Source: CAYNDB01 sp964395915 (GTDB lineage: Bacteria > Nitrospinota_A > UBA7883 > JAJRTC01). From it: 29,844 nt of DNA. The stretch is from NCBI GenBank assembly GCA_964395915.1, contig CAYNDB010000018.1, forward strand, positions 1 to 29,844. The letters are read 5' to 3'. A program made the translations under genes and the position numbers. Under the pieces are notes generated by a model. The model had not been told where the DNA came from. It searched no databases and worked only from the letters and a program-made list of their open reading frames with translations. Position 1 is the stretch's first letter. Each line of letters opens with the position of its first letter. Shown piece by piece: positions 14,621 to 23,611 of the stretch.

Positions 14621-15468
14621 CTCAAATAATCCTCCAAAATCTTTATTCCAGATTTAGAGCGTAACCTCACTTTGGCCGCCCGTTCTATCTGGCGAACCCG
14701 TTCACGGGTCAATCCAAGCCTGCTTCCAATGTTCTCCAGCGTCATTGGCGGCGCGTTAAAACCATAACGCAGCTTTAATACCTCCTCCTCACGCTCTGGA
14801 AGCGCTCTCAACAACTTTTCCATGTCGTGATGGAGGCAGAGGCGAATAAAGTCTTCCTCCACCGAGTGCGTCGGGTCGGATTCTAGCATATCCATAAAGG
14901 TTACAGCGCTACCGTCTTCGTTCAAGGTGGAATCGAGGCTCATATACCCCCTGTATACTCGCATAATCGTGCCCAAAGCTTTTTGTCGCACACCCAGTTC
15001 CTTCGCCAATTCATCCATGGTAGGCTCCCTGGAGAACTTGTGCGTTAAACGCTCAATGGCTTTAGCGGTTTTATGAAGTAATCCAGCCTGCTTCACAGGA
15101 AGGCGCACCACGCGGGACTGCTCCGCCAAAGCGCGTAAAATGCTTTGACGAATCCACCAAACGGCGTAGGTGATAAATTTAACTCCTCTTTCAGGATCAA
15201 AACGCCGCGCCGCCTCGATCATCCCCACATTACCTTCGTTTATAAGATCAGCCAAAGAGATACCCATCCCCTTGTAGCGGTTGGCGACCATTACAACATA
15301 TTTCAGATTCCGTTCCACCAGTTTGCGCAGAGATTCTTCGTCACCCAACCGCGCAAGCCTTTTTTCCTCTTCGCGAGACAATGGATTAATGTGACTTATT
15401 TCACTCAAATAAGTCTGCAGCGGGTCATCGCTATGTGATATTTTTTCGCGAGATATTGACTTGGCCAT
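14617..15468 (-). CDS. Sigma-70 family RNA polymerase sigma factor (group 2, RpoS/RpoD-like)
   Basis: A 283-residue sigma factor without region 1.1. Region 1.2 is at about 15-45 (DPLQTYLSEISHINPLSREEE). Region 2 is at about 46-118 and includes NLKYVVMVANRYKGMG, LADLINEGNVGMIEAARRFDPERG and the -10-binding FITYAVWWIRQSI. Region 3 follows (RLPVKQAGLLHKTAKAI), then region 4 with the helix-turn-helix (MTLENIGSRLGLTRERVRQIE). Length and region 1.2 suit a group 2 factor (stationary-phase or general-stress type) rather than the ~600-aa housekeeping RpoD. Start at ATG 15468 (MAKSISREK); an ATG at 15504 is also open. It heads an overlapping run with the lipoprotein and rimO. Confidence 0.93.
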   Translation of the reverse strand: MAKSISREKISHSDDPLQTYLSEISHINPLSREEEKRLARLGDEESLRKLVERNLKYVVMVANRYKGMGISLADLINEGNVGMIEAARRFDPERGVKFITYAVWWIRQSILRALAEQSRVVRLPVKQAGLLHKTAKAIERLTHKFSREPTMDELAKELGVRQKALGTIMRVYRGYMSLDSTLNEDGSAVTFMDMLESDPTHSVEEDFIRLCLHHDMEKLLRALPEREEEVLKLRYGFNAPPMTLENIGSRLGLTRERVRQIERAAKVRLRSKSGIKILEDYLS

Positions 15469-15540
15469 ATTAAACCTGTAAAAGCTCTCTTTTCCCCTCC
15501 ACATAAGGGTCCGGACATCTATCAGTCTGCGCGAAAACCG

Positions 15541-16161
15541 TTAGGAAATTTTTCTCTGGAGCTCCGGGATGGCGGCTCTCCACCTTTCCATAATAGGAGA
15601 CAATTCATATTCCAAAAGATCAGCCACCGTAACCCAGTCTTTGCTTTCCTGGCCTTCTTTAAGGTCATTCAATGTTTTAAAGAGTTGCCCCTCCAGGTCC
15701 CCAAGGCTCCCGTCCTCCAAGATCAGGTCCGACAAATCTGATTTTGCCAATGTCTTGATCGCTCCCACCAAATCCATAAAGGACGATATGCCATCTATAC
15801 CCTGCAATAAAAGGGAATTGGCTTTTTCAATTTCCCCCATCCTTAAAACATCCGCCACATCCCTTAGGCCTGTGGAGAGATTGTCCATATAGTTTGCAAC
15901 CTCCCTGAGAAGGCTGCTTGCCCGCTCCGTCGGGTCTGTGCTTGTGGTCAGGGCAAGCGAATTAATTTCGGATAATATTTTATCTTTATAAAGCAGGAAA
16001 GATTCATCATCCAAAGGATCATTATTCAATAAAACATTTGTTATCACTTCATCGGAAGATAAATGTTTTTCTGAGATCGTTTTTAAAAGGTCAGACAGGT
16101 TTTTTACATCAGAAAGGTCCAGGTCGATCTTCCGGTTATTAAGTAATATTTCTGGGCTCAT
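15541..16161 (-). CDS. Helical cytoplasmic protein, unknown function
   Basis: A 206-residue acidic protein with no signal peptide or membrane segment. It seems almost wholly helical, with leucine-rich stretches (LSDVKNLSDLLKTISEK, ANYMDNLSTGLRDVADVL, FKTLNDLKEGQES). The N-terminus (MSPEILLNNRKIDL) is beta-like. I recognise no domain. It lies between the sigma-factor gene and the PKD lipoprotein with about 70-90 nt on either side, so it may be monocistronic. The start is preceded by GAGGGAG only 2 nt away, closer than usual. The sustained frame and normal codon use support a real gene. Confidence 0.7.
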   Translation of the reverse strand: MSPEILLNNRKIDLDLSDVKNLSDLLKTISEKHLSSDEVITNVLLNNDPLDDESFLLYKDKILSEINSLALTTSTDPTERASSLLREVANYMDNLSTGLRDVADVLRMGEIEKANSLLLQGIDGISSFMDLVGAIKTLAKSDLSDLILEDGSLGDLEGQLFKTLNDLKEGQESKDWVTVADLLEYELSPIMERWRAAIPELQRKIS

Positions 16162-16251
16162 GGCTCCCTCGCTATGACATTAATTAAACGCACATTTTCA
16201 ACCTGTTATATTGACCATAGTTTAGCAGGATTGCCGACGATAACCAAATCT

Positions 16252-16947
16252 TCACCCGGTAGTCGCTTTTTTGGAGGTTACTGTGACAAAATCATCATCC
16301 GAGTCTATCCCGTCACTTACCCTTAGCCTCATTGTGTAGTCTCCATCCACATCAGGATATAATAACGCTCGGACTTCACCGGGAGAAACAAGGCCTGTAA
16401 CTGTGCTTGTTTCAGGAGCGTCGAGCAAAGTCCATGTATACAAAAGGCTATCTTCGTCCTGATCGTAGCTTGCGGAGCCATCGAGCACCGCCACGCTTCC
16501 GGTAACTATGGCGGTTTGATCCTCTCCAGCGCTTGCGACCGGAGGATGGTTGTCCCCCGTCCCGACAGCGTCTATTCGGAGCGTGGTTAGAGGGCTCACT
16601 ATTGTCGACGCATTCGTTACCTGAAGTGAAACTGTATAGAATCCGCCCTTGTCGACTGTAATAGTGGTTATCGCGGCGGTAGAGCTTGACAGCGTCGCGG
16701 CGCTTCCTTTTGGTATCTCCAGCACAGTCCAGGCATATGTCAGGTTCTCATTCTGCGGGTCTGTGCTTGCTGTTCCATTCAAAGCCACCTGCGACCCAAC
16801 CTTGACCTTTTCGCTGTCGACGGAAATTTTCGCCTCCGGGATTGTTTTCTGCTTAGGCGGATATAAAGCCTCGTTGAACTTGTCTACCACACCGCACCCA
16901 ACCACCATTAAAGCTAGTATGGGTAAAAATATCAGGCCTATTTTCAT
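16252..16947 (-). CDS. PKD-domain lipoprotein
   Basis: A 231-residue exported protein. The signal peptide ends at lipobox VVGC with Cys18. Two Ig-like PKD domains follow: the first at about 37-125 (VGSQVALNGTASTDPQNENLTYAW...GGFYTVSLQVTN), the second at about 132-222 (NHPPVASAGEDQTAIVTG...DGSASYDQDEDSLLYTWTL...GDYTMRLRVSDG). PKD domains are extracellular protein- or sugar-binding modules. I chose ATG 16947 (GGAG at 9 nt) over ATG 16962, because it puts the signal peptide directly at the N-terminus. It is the last gene of the glycosyltransferase operon, about 20 nt after the GT9 gene. Its role there is unknown. Confidence 0.85.
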   Translation of the reverse strand: MKIGLIFLPILALMVVGCGVVDKFNEALYPPKQKTIPEAKISVDSEKVKVGSQVALNGTASTDPQNENLTYAWTVLEIPKGSAATLSSSTAAITTITVDKGGFYTVSLQVTNASTIVSPLTTLRIDAVGTGDNHPPVASAGEDQTAIVTGSVAVLDGSASYDQDEDSLLYTWTLLDAPETSTVTGLVSPGEVRALLYPDVDGDYTMRLRVSDGIDSDDDFVTVTSKKATTG

Positions 16948-16967
16948 TTTATAAAACTCCATTATTA

Positions 16968-18698
16968 CTATTTTCCCTCACTAATCACCCGGGCTGCAAG
17001 CGCTTCCTCGACTTTGTCCGTTAACAGTTTTTTTTCGACACGACCAAGAGCGGCTACAACCAAAACGCCGCTACTTATAAGCCACCGGAACGCCACATCC
17101 ATCTGGCGCGCCAGTTCAATCGGGTCGTCTCCCTCCATGTTCTCCACCCTCCGCCTGAATAACATGGCCAAAGGGGCGACGGCCTCATGTGTTTCCGACA
17201 AAATAGATATCTTAAAGCTTATCTCCTCCAGCTCCTGTGCTATTTCACCAAGCCCTTTTGAATCTTTAGACGCTGCGGAGAAAGCTACCATGGAGGCGAT
17301 TTTGGCTCCTTTTTGTCCTAGCTCTATCAGGGTTTGGCAACCCGCCTCCGCCCGCGTAAGCCACATCTTAAAGTCTTTGGCTTGGGGAATTAAAAAGCGG
17401 TCCGCTATTTTACTTATCGCTTTATCAACTAATTCTCCCGAGCGGCTCATACCATCAGGGTCTGACCACCTGGACGCCGCCTCGTTGAATATGGGGCGAT
17501 ACAGGTATGCAAAAAGCTCATGCTTATCAAGAGGCTTGCGGCTCATCGGAACAAACTCTATTCCTCCATCCTCATGAAACCCACTTTTAAGCACACGTGT
17601 GCGCTTGAACAGGCCAGGATCGTCCGAAATAACCGTGACATTGTCCAGGACGGCCTCGCAAACCGCGATAACATCTTCAGGATCTATATATGTTAAACAT
17701 GAATAGTGGTCGCATGCAGTCCGATGTGAACAAGGCGCGCATTCTATATCGGCTTGAAGAATATACGCCCCTTCGCAATACGGCCCTGTCTCTTCGGCTC
17801 GCGCATGAACAAAAAACAGAGCTACTATCTGTGTCTCGACAGCGGCCGCTATATGCATAGTCCCTGTATCGTTAGTGACCAGAAGGTCTACCCTATCTAC
17901 CCATGCGGCAAGTTCGCTTAAACTTGTCTTTCCTATAAGGTTAATGGCCGGTGTTTCCATGGCGGTCTCCACTTCATCACCCAGCTCTTTCTCTGAAGCG
18001 GAGCCGAACAAGACTATTTTTACGCCACGGCTCGACGAAAGGCGATCCGCCACTTTCGCAAAACTTTCAGGGCTCCAGCGCCTGTCTCTCCTGCTGGCCC
18101 CGGCCTGCAATCCAATTAATACATCCCCATCGCTTACGCCAAACTCAGCCATTTTTTCTTTAATGGCTTCCTTGTCTGGTTGCAAGCTAAGCCTGGCTCC
18201 GGAATATGAGTTTATCCCGGCTCCCCGCATATAGAGATCAACGATATTAAACCTGTTGAACTTTCTGAAACCTAAAAAAGTTGAGAAATATAACAACCAC
18301 GGGTCGCGTATCAGCCGTTCGCCTCTTGGTGTGGAAAGAAACCCCCGGATATCTTTAGCGCCGATAAGAAGCGATAGTATGGCCGAAAACTTGGAGTGGC
18401 TAAGGTTTACAATTTTTTCGAACCGGCGTGATCTCAGATCGTCCGCCAACCTTTCGAAATATTCATAGACCATAAGAACATCCGGCTCATCCCCGACGCC
18501 TTTCCTGAAGCGGACAAAATCTATGGGAATAACTTCGTCGATTCCTTCAGCGAAATCAAGGATTCCGGAAAACTTGGCATTGGCCAACATGGTAATTTCG
18601 CAATCCGGCTCCATCGCCTTAAGTTCCTTTATCAAAGGTGTCGTTTGAATCAGGTCGCCCATCCGAGTATGATTCAACACCAATATTTTCGTACCCAT
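16968..18698 (-). CDS. GT9 (heptosyltransferase-family) glycosyltransferase with C-terminal extension
   Basis: A 576-residue protein. Residues 1-350 are a full GT-B fold of family GT9: KILVLNHTRMGDLIQTTPL at the start, GLQAGASRRDRRWSPESFAK (197-216) and the donor-site TNDTGTMHIAAA (275-286). A cysteine cluster (C320, C323, C329, C334) corresponds to the CxxC...C...C seen in many GT9 enzymes. After about residue 370 comes a 200-residue, mostly helical extension that heptosyltransferases lack; I recognise no domain in it. The gene lies 1 nt after the CgeB-like gene and inside the Maf operon. Transfer of a sugar other than LPS heptose, perhaps in flagellin glycan building, is therefore plausible. 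The waaC-like gene at 25399-26439 is the better LPS candidate. Confidence 0.88.
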   Translation of the reverse strand: MGTKILVLNHTRMGDLIQTTPLIKELKAMEPDCEITMLANAKFSGILDFAEGIDEVIPIDFVRFRKGVGDEPDVLMVYEYFERLADDLRSRRFEKIVNLSHSKFSAILSLLIGAKDIRGFLSTPRGERLIRDPWLLYFSTFLGFRKFNRFNIVDLYMRGAGINSYSGARLSLQPDKEAIKEKMAEFGVSDGDVLIGLQAGASRRDRRWSPESFAKVADRLSSSRGVKIVLFGSASEKELGDEVETAMETPAINLIGKTSLSELAAWVDRVDLLVTNDTGTMHIAAAVETQIVALFFVHARAEETGPYCEGAYILQADIECAPCSHRTACDHYSCLTYIDPEDVIAVCEAVLDNVTVISDDPGLFKRTRVLKSGFHEDGGIEFVPMSRKPLDKHELFAYLYRPIFNEAASRWSDPDGMSRSGELVDKAISKIADRFLIPQAKDFKMWLTRAEAGCQTLIELGQKGAKIASMVAFSAASKDSKGLGEIAQELEEISFKISILSETHEAVAPLAMLFRRRVENMEGDDPIELARQMDVAFRWLISSGVLVVAALGRVEKKLLTDKVEEALAARVISEGK

Positions 18699-18699
18699 A

Positions 18700-20490
18700 T
18701 TATCCCTGAGCCAGAACCTGGTTAACCATCACGAATATCGCCTCCGGCCTGCTCAAAGGCCCTTTACCTCTAGATATTTCATCCATCACATTCTTTAGAG
18801 AAATATTGCCCTCTCCGCTAAATTTTTTTAAAAAGGCTTTGAGCTCAACGTTGGATGTCCTTTCTATCATGTAATCGACATCGTTTACCCCTCGTCTTTG
18901 ATCCCGGGCGTTTTCTATTCTCTCCTCTTCACGGGGCAGGACAACGCTCATCATCCTTGCCATCCTGTGAACGAACGTGTGCTCTCGCATCACCCTTTTC
19001 CGCCCAGCGTGGGCGATAGCTTCCCGTTCATCCGGGCGCTTGAGGTAATAGTCTATTTTCTCCCGTAACTCATCCATGCTTTGGAATGTGGCTATCTCCT
19101 TGCCAATAATGAACATTTTCGCAAGCTCGCTTCGCATATCCACGAGCTGGAACGCTTCACATGCGGCTATCTCGAAAGTTCGTGGGTTGACAAAGTCTCC
19201 GTCATGGTCGACACCCACGGAAATATTGGAGCTATGCAGGTTCAAATTGATGGCGCTCGCGTTAAAGATTTTTACATATTCATCGGGGTTTAAACGTCTG
19301 TTTGCATTCATGACGCGTTGTCCCAAAGGAGAGGACAGGTTCCATTCGGTTCCCCAGATTTTTAACGGCGTATCAAGAAATCCGGAAAAAAACTTTTGCC
19401 TGTTCGGGTATCCTGCGCCCATGAACGAAATCTCAGACCCGTATTTCTCAAGTTCGGATTCGCTTAACTCTGCAGGGCGATGAACAAATGGATCCGCCGC
19501 TTGAGGGAGGTAGCCTGCGTAACTTGCCCCGGCGGCTACAAGCTCATCAAGAAAACTTCCCTTCTGCATTCCGAAAAAGTAATCGTAATGAGGGGCGACC
19601 AGTTTCCAGTAAGGAAGAAGATGGTAATTTTCCACGAACCAGAAAACTACCGGGATATTCAAAACTTTGAGCTTGTCGATAGCGGACGGGTTTAATGGAG
19701 ACTGGGCGAGAACCACTATCACATCCGGTTTAAAATGATCGGCCCTCGCTACAATCCTGTCGCCAAGATAATTGTTGAAGCCGGACTTTAGCGCCGCGCG
19801 ATTAATCTCATCCGGCGTAACGTCGTTAATGCTTAGCGCCTCAGCATGATGAGAGGTGTTGTCTACAAAATCAACTATGAACCCAAGCTCGGTTAACGCT
19901 CTTGCTGTTGATGCGGCGGTCGTAGTGGAGCCGCCATAAACCGGACCTACCACCATGGCTTTATATTTACGCGTGGCGGCAAGCGTATGGACAATGAATG
20001 GCTCCGCCAAAAGGTCTCGATCGTGTTTATATAATTGCGCGGAAGGCTCGTGGTCTATCCAAAGCGTCTTGGTATAATCGAGGGAAGACGCCGAGTCGGC
20101 GAATTTTGCCGGCGAAATTATTTTTATTCGGCTTAAAAGGCTCACAAGGTCTCTTGCTTCAAACGCCGCCTTGAGAACGCCGGCGGACGGCTCTATTACG
20201 ATAATATCGCATGAGCTTGAGTCTATAGCCTCAAGATGATATCCAAACCCGAAACCGAAAACGACTACGCAACCGGCCCAGTTTACAGGGTAGTCTTGCG
20301 TGAGTTTCACCCCTTCTTTTTCCGGATGGTAACCGCTGTGTAATGACACATTCCCGACCTTTGGAACAGGGAAACCGGACTTTGAATCCGCCACTATAAG
20401 CTCTGATGGAATATCAGCGGACTCTACCCACAACGCCGTTTCGCTGTCATTTGCTCGCAGGGCCTTAAGATTTTGTTCCAGATAGTTCAT
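18700..20490 (-). CDS. Maf-N/CgeB-like fusion glycosyltransferase
   Basis: A 596-residue two-part protein. The N-terminal ~175 residues contain a Rossmann-like segment, CVVVFGFGFGYHLEAI (74-89) then DIIVIEPSAGVLKAAFEA (95-112). It parallels the N-terminus of the neighbouring Maf/DUF115 protein (VALLGFGSGSLLAEVV then FILLIEPDIDFFTAVL). From about 178 a GT-B glycosyltransferase follows (YKAMVVGPVYGGSTTTAAS). Its C-terminal half (INLNLHSSN, DFVNPRTFEIAACEAFQLVD, REHTFVHRMARMM) matches the CgeB / Glyco_trans_1_2 type. Ten nt separate it from the upstream Maf gene. A role in glycosylating flagellin or another surface protein is inferred from the operon. Confidence 0.85.
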   Translation of the reverse strand: MNYLEQNLKALRANDSETALWVESADIPSELIVADSKSGFPVPKVGNVSLHSGYHPEKEGVKLTQDYPVNWAGCVVVFGFGFGYHLEAIDSSSCDIIVIEPSAGVLKAAFEARDLVSLLSRIKIISPAKFADSASSLDYTKTLWIDHEPSAQLYKHDRDLLAEPFIVHTLAATRKYKAMVVGPVYGGSTTTAASTARALTELGFIVDFVDNTSHHAEALSINDVTPDEINRAALKSGFNNYLGDRIVARADHFKPDVIVVLAQSPLNPSAIDKLKVLNIPVVFWFVENYHLLPYWKLVAPHYDYFFGMQKGSFLDELVAAGASYAGYLPQAADPFVHRPAELSESELEKYGSEISFMGAGYPNRQKFFSGFLDTPLKIWGTEWNLSSPLGQRVMNANRRLNPDEYVKIFNASAINLNLHSSNISVGVDHDGDFVNPRTFEIAACEAFQLVDMRSELAKMFIIGKEIATFQSMDELREKIDYYLKRPDEREAIAHAGRKRVMREHTFVHRMARMMSVVLPREEERIENARDQRRGVNDVDYMIERTSNVELKAFLKKFSGEGNISLKNVMDEISRGKGPLSRPEAIFVMVNQVLAQG

Positions 20491-20499
20491 TTTCTTATT

Positions 20500-22383
20500 T
20501 TAAACTTTCGGCAACATTCGCTTTAACCTTGAGACAGCCTTGTCCGCCTCCCGCTCAAAACCCGTAGCCGCCTGGTACATATCAGAAAAAAGAACGCGGA
20601 ACGACTCCAAAGTTGCGTAAGAGATTGCGTTGGCGTCATCTAACTTTCGGCCCTTTCTCCGGATTGCGTCCACTTTATCCAGAACGCTGTCCACGCTCCA
20701 TCGGTTGATTTCAACAAACATTTTTGTTCCCAGTATCTCACTGGAGATATCTCCTAAAGCGGAAAGACCTTTCCCAATCGCCAAGCCGCCTGTATTTGCG
20801 CTTTTCTCGATTGTCGCCAACGTCTCTTTTACCACCGCTATTCCTTTTCCGCACACCCGTTTCACTTCCCTCGCCTCATCCCTGGCTTCTGTCAACGCCT
20901 CGACAACTCTTTGCGTGACATCATCTTCTTTTTCAGGAAATATTTCGTCCGATATGGCCATTACTGATTTTTGTCTTGGCAACCTGGTTGAAATATCCGC
21001 CAGCGCCACGTTCTTGGCCCCTTTTATTTCTATTCCTCCCTCGGTAGCGTTGTATGCGTCTATGGACTCTGAGCCAATGATAAGCTCAAACCATTTGCGC
21101 CACCCGTCCATCTTGGGATTCGTGGAGACCAATTCTCCAAATATATTCTCTTTCTCATATGACTCGGCCAGTACGTCATCGCCAAGACGGCTATTGTCCC
21201 ATTTGTTTTCTGTACCTGTAAAAGGTCTCATCGATTCGTGGGTTGTCTCACCCGCATGAGTTCTTCCATGTATATATGACATGTCCTGACCGACAAAAAC
21301 GACAGGGGAACACCCAAGCTTTATCGCAAGGTCAAAAGCTGATGTCGCTACCGATCCGCCAGACCGAATAGTCCCTTTCTCACCGATAACAGTCTCCAGC
21401 CACCTGAATAAAGGGTCGGCATAGTCTATAAAAACTTTCGGGCCAACATACTCTTCAACAATTTTCGGATGAGCTACAGGGTTTAATACCATTAACGTGT
21501 CAGGAAGCTTTATCCCTGCAAGATGAAAATAATTTTCCTCTTTAGCGTCGAGTGACACTACTATATCCGGAGTGACACCCACAGATAAAAGCGCCCGGAC
21601 AGCGGTATCCACAGCTATAACAAGGCCGTTTTCTTTAAACACGGATAGCTTGAAAGCTGTTTTATCAAGCGACGGGCCGGCCGACACAACCGCTGCGGGG
21701 ATACCTTTATACCTTTCAAAAAGTGTGGACGCCGAGCCGCTTTTTAAAATGGCGGGGAGGTTTTGCAAAATATTTTTTTGCCATAAAACTCCAAAGCTGG
21801 CCAGAGTCAAAATATTTTGTGAAGCGTATTCCTTTAAATGTTCAAGCCGCTCCTTTACCTCATTAAAAAAGCTGGAATAGATTTTAGCTGACCATCGGTT
21901 TTCAACAATACTGAAATTGGAACATGTAAACACTCCAAATTCATTTTCAGCTCTCGCGAAAGTGGCCGCCGCAGAATTTTCCCCTATCGAAAGCGATACC
22001 CTTTCAAGCTTGAGAATTCTTGCTATGTTCACCTCTTTTAGAACCGCTGTAAAAAAATCAATATCAGGCTCTATGAGCAAAATAAAAGCCTGGTCAGACG
22101 CCCTGTCCACAACCTCCGCAAGAAGGCTTCCAGAGCCGAAACCTAAAAGCGCCACCATCCTGGCGTTTGCCAGCTCGTCAGCGGCGGAGTCCAGGGAAGG
22201 TTTGTGGATATCTGGAAGGCGCAGCGTCCCGTTTCCGTCGGGGCCAGAAATTTTTACAGTCACCCTCCCCGCTTCATCTATAGTTCGCTTAATACGAGCC
22301 GAAGGTTGTGTCTTGGCCAACAGCTCCGCAAGCTCTGGAGAATGTTTCCGAATAGCCGCCAGGTTTTCCTCAAAAACCGTCAT
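20500..22383 (-). CDS. Maf-type motility-associated glycosyltransferase (DUF115/MptE-like)
   Basis: A 627-residue protein. An N-terminal Rossmann-like domain (about 70-170) precedes the central DUF115 core: GIPAAVVSAGPSLDKTAF, GLVIAVDTAVRALLSVGVTP, DIVVSLDAKEENYFH, GSVATSAFDLAIKLG and VFVGQDMSYIHGRTHAGET. A helical C-terminal domain follows. Maf proteins transfer nonulosonic acids (pseudaminic or legionaminic acid) to flagellin in Campylobacter, Helicobacter, Aeromonas and others. No nonulosonate synthesis genes or flagellin are in the window, so the sugar is unknown. Start at ATG 22383, with AAGGA 8 nt upstream; a TTG codon just before it is also open. Second gene of the operon, 12 nt after the GT4 gene. 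Confidence 0.9.
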   Translation of the reverse strand: MTVFEENLAAIRKHSPELAELLAKTQPSARIKRTIDEAGRVTVKISGPDGNGTLRLPDIHKPSLDSAADELANARMVALLGFGSGSLLAEVVDRASDQAFILLIEPDIDFFTAVLKEVNIARILKLERVSLSIGENSAAATFARAENEFGVFTCSNFSIVENRWSAKIYSSFFNEVKERLEHLKEYASQNILTLASFGVLWQKNILQNLPAILKSGSASTLFERYKGIPAAVVSAGPSLDKTAFKLSVFKENGLVIAVDTAVRALLSVGVTPDIVVSLDAKEENYFHLAGIKLPDTLMVLNPVAHPKIVEEYVGPKVFIDYADPLFRWLETVIGEKGTIRSGGSVATSAFDLAIKLGCSPVVFVGQDMSYIHGRTHAGETTHESMRPFTGTENKWDNSRLGDDVLAESYEKENIFGELVSTNPKMDGWRKWFELIIGSESIDAYNATEGGIEIKGAKNVALADISTRLPRQKSVMAISDEIFPEKEDDVTQRVVEALTEARDEAREVKRVCGKGIAVVKETLATIEKSANTGGLAIGKGLSALGDISSEILGTKMFVEINRWSVDSVLDKVDAIRRKGRKLDDANAISYATLESFRVLFSDMYQAATGFEREADKAVSRLKRMLPKV

Positions 22384-22395
22384 CAATATTATCCT

Positions 22396-23412
22396 TCAGC
22401 ATCCCGCAACGTTTTTTTGCGACATGGAATCGTGATATTTTTTAATAGTCGCATGAAAAGCTGAATTCCACCGGCTGACAAACTTTTCCATTGGGAATAT
22501 TTTCAGCGCTGTTTCCTTACCGTTCGAGCCTATTCTGGCCGCAAGATCATAATCTTCCAAAAGTTCGTTTATCCGCATTCTCAAATACTCAATATCGCCC
22601 GATATATATCCATTAACGCCATCTATAATTGGCGATTTGGAGTGCGTATATGAAACCACAGGACATCCCGCCGCCATCGCCTCGAGCATGGCGAGGTTAT
22701 ATCCATCCTCATACGGCTCGAGTGTTATGTTCAAATAAAGCCTACTTTTGGCGTAATACGATTTGAGGGCATGCCAATCGTCCGCTGGAGCAGCATTTTT
22801 AATAGACGGATTATTGCCCAGAATAATTGTCTTAAACCCTTTGCAAATCGCTTCTTGAATATTGTAACCCAGCATGATGTCGCGTTCCCTGATAAGAGAG
22901 CCCACACGTAAAATTGATCTTTCATGGCCGGTATAATCTGTAAAACAGGATGCGTCGATTCCTGGTGGAGTGACAACGCCACGTTCAAACCCCCAGTCTT
23001 CCCGTTTCGATTCAGAAACAAATAGAAGCGCAGACGCCCTATGGACCAAGGAGGATACATCTTTTAAGTACCTTTTTCTCTCCACGGTAGCGCCACCCAA
23101 AGCCAATTCGCAGGTAAGCTTGTTATGGAACATCAGGACTACCGGAATATCGAGGCTCTCTATTAACGCCACATCCGAAAAATTGTGGCAAAGAGCAAGG
23201 TCGTATACCCCGTTTTCGATATTTTTCATGCTTTCGGGGAAAGAGATGATGGAAAGATTGTCAGGTTTTGGTCGCGTCTTTTTATCCCATTGACGAAAAA
23301 AACCTCGTCCCTGATCCGGCTCTATTACATCAAACCTGTGGCCTGTTTTTGCCAGCATGAAAAGATATGGCTCGTGCCAGTTGAAACTGAGAATCTTTAA
23401 ATAACCGGACAC
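22396..23412 (-). CDS. GT4-type glycosyltransferase
   Basis: A 338-residue GT-B enzyme without a signal peptide. The donor-binding C-terminal half shows the GT4 signature EPYEDGYNLAMLEAMAAGCP (E-x7-E with AxGxPV), then SKSPIIDGVNGYISG. The N-terminal half (ILSFNWHEPYLFMLAKTG, VVLMFHNKLTCEL, ALLFVSESKREDWGF, VVTPPGID) supports the acceptor domain. The start is GTG 23412 with GAGGAAAG close upstream. It opens the five-gene glycosylation operon. The sugar and acceptor cannot be read from sequence. Confidence 0.9.
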   Translation of the reverse strand: MSGYLKILSFNWHEPYLFMLAKTGHRFDVIEPDQGRGFFRQWDKKTRPKPDNLSIISFPESMKNIENGVYDLALCHNFSDVALIESLDIPVVLMFHNKLTCELALGGATVERKRYLKDVSSLVHRASALLFVSESKREDWGFERGVVTPPGIDASCFTDYTGHERSILRVGSLIRERDIMLGYNIQEAICKGFKTIILGNNPSIKNAAPADDWHALKSYYAKSRLYLNITLEPYEDGYNLAMLEAMAAGCPVVSYTHSKSPIIDGVNGYISGDIEYLRMRINELLEDYDLAARIGSNGKETALKIFPMEKFVSRWNSAFHATIKKYHDSMSQKNVAGC

Positions 23413-23559
23413 GAAACTTTCCTCAAAGGCAAAATAGCCATTTAGACTTGGTTAGTTACTATTTTTCAGACATTTCCAAATGTTGGCCGACAAATAAATG
23501 ACGCTTTCGCACACATATCCAACAATAACTAGAGCAATGATCGTACCGTCTGATAATAA

Positions 23560-23586
23560 AAACCGGCATGGATACGTAAAGGTTTA
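23560..23586 (-). promoter_or_regulatory. Weak sigma28-like (flagellar) promoter before the glycosylation operon
   Basis: On the minus strand TAAACCTT (23586-23579), an 11-nt spacer and GCCGGTTT (23567-23560) follow the sigma28 layout TAAAGTTT-N11-GCCGATAA. The TAAA and GCCG cores match and the outer bases mostly do not. It lies about 150 nt before the GTG start of the GT4 gene, in the 199-bp gap 23413-23611, in which I saw no other element. Confidence 0.25.
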
Positions 23587-23611
23587 CCGCTAATTTAACT
23601 TTGAGCAGGGA

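Noticed and set aside
20630..21259. 209-codon plus-strand frame inside the Maf gene
   Set aside because: Ser/Pro-rich antisense frame with no domain; the opposite strand has the full DUF115 core.
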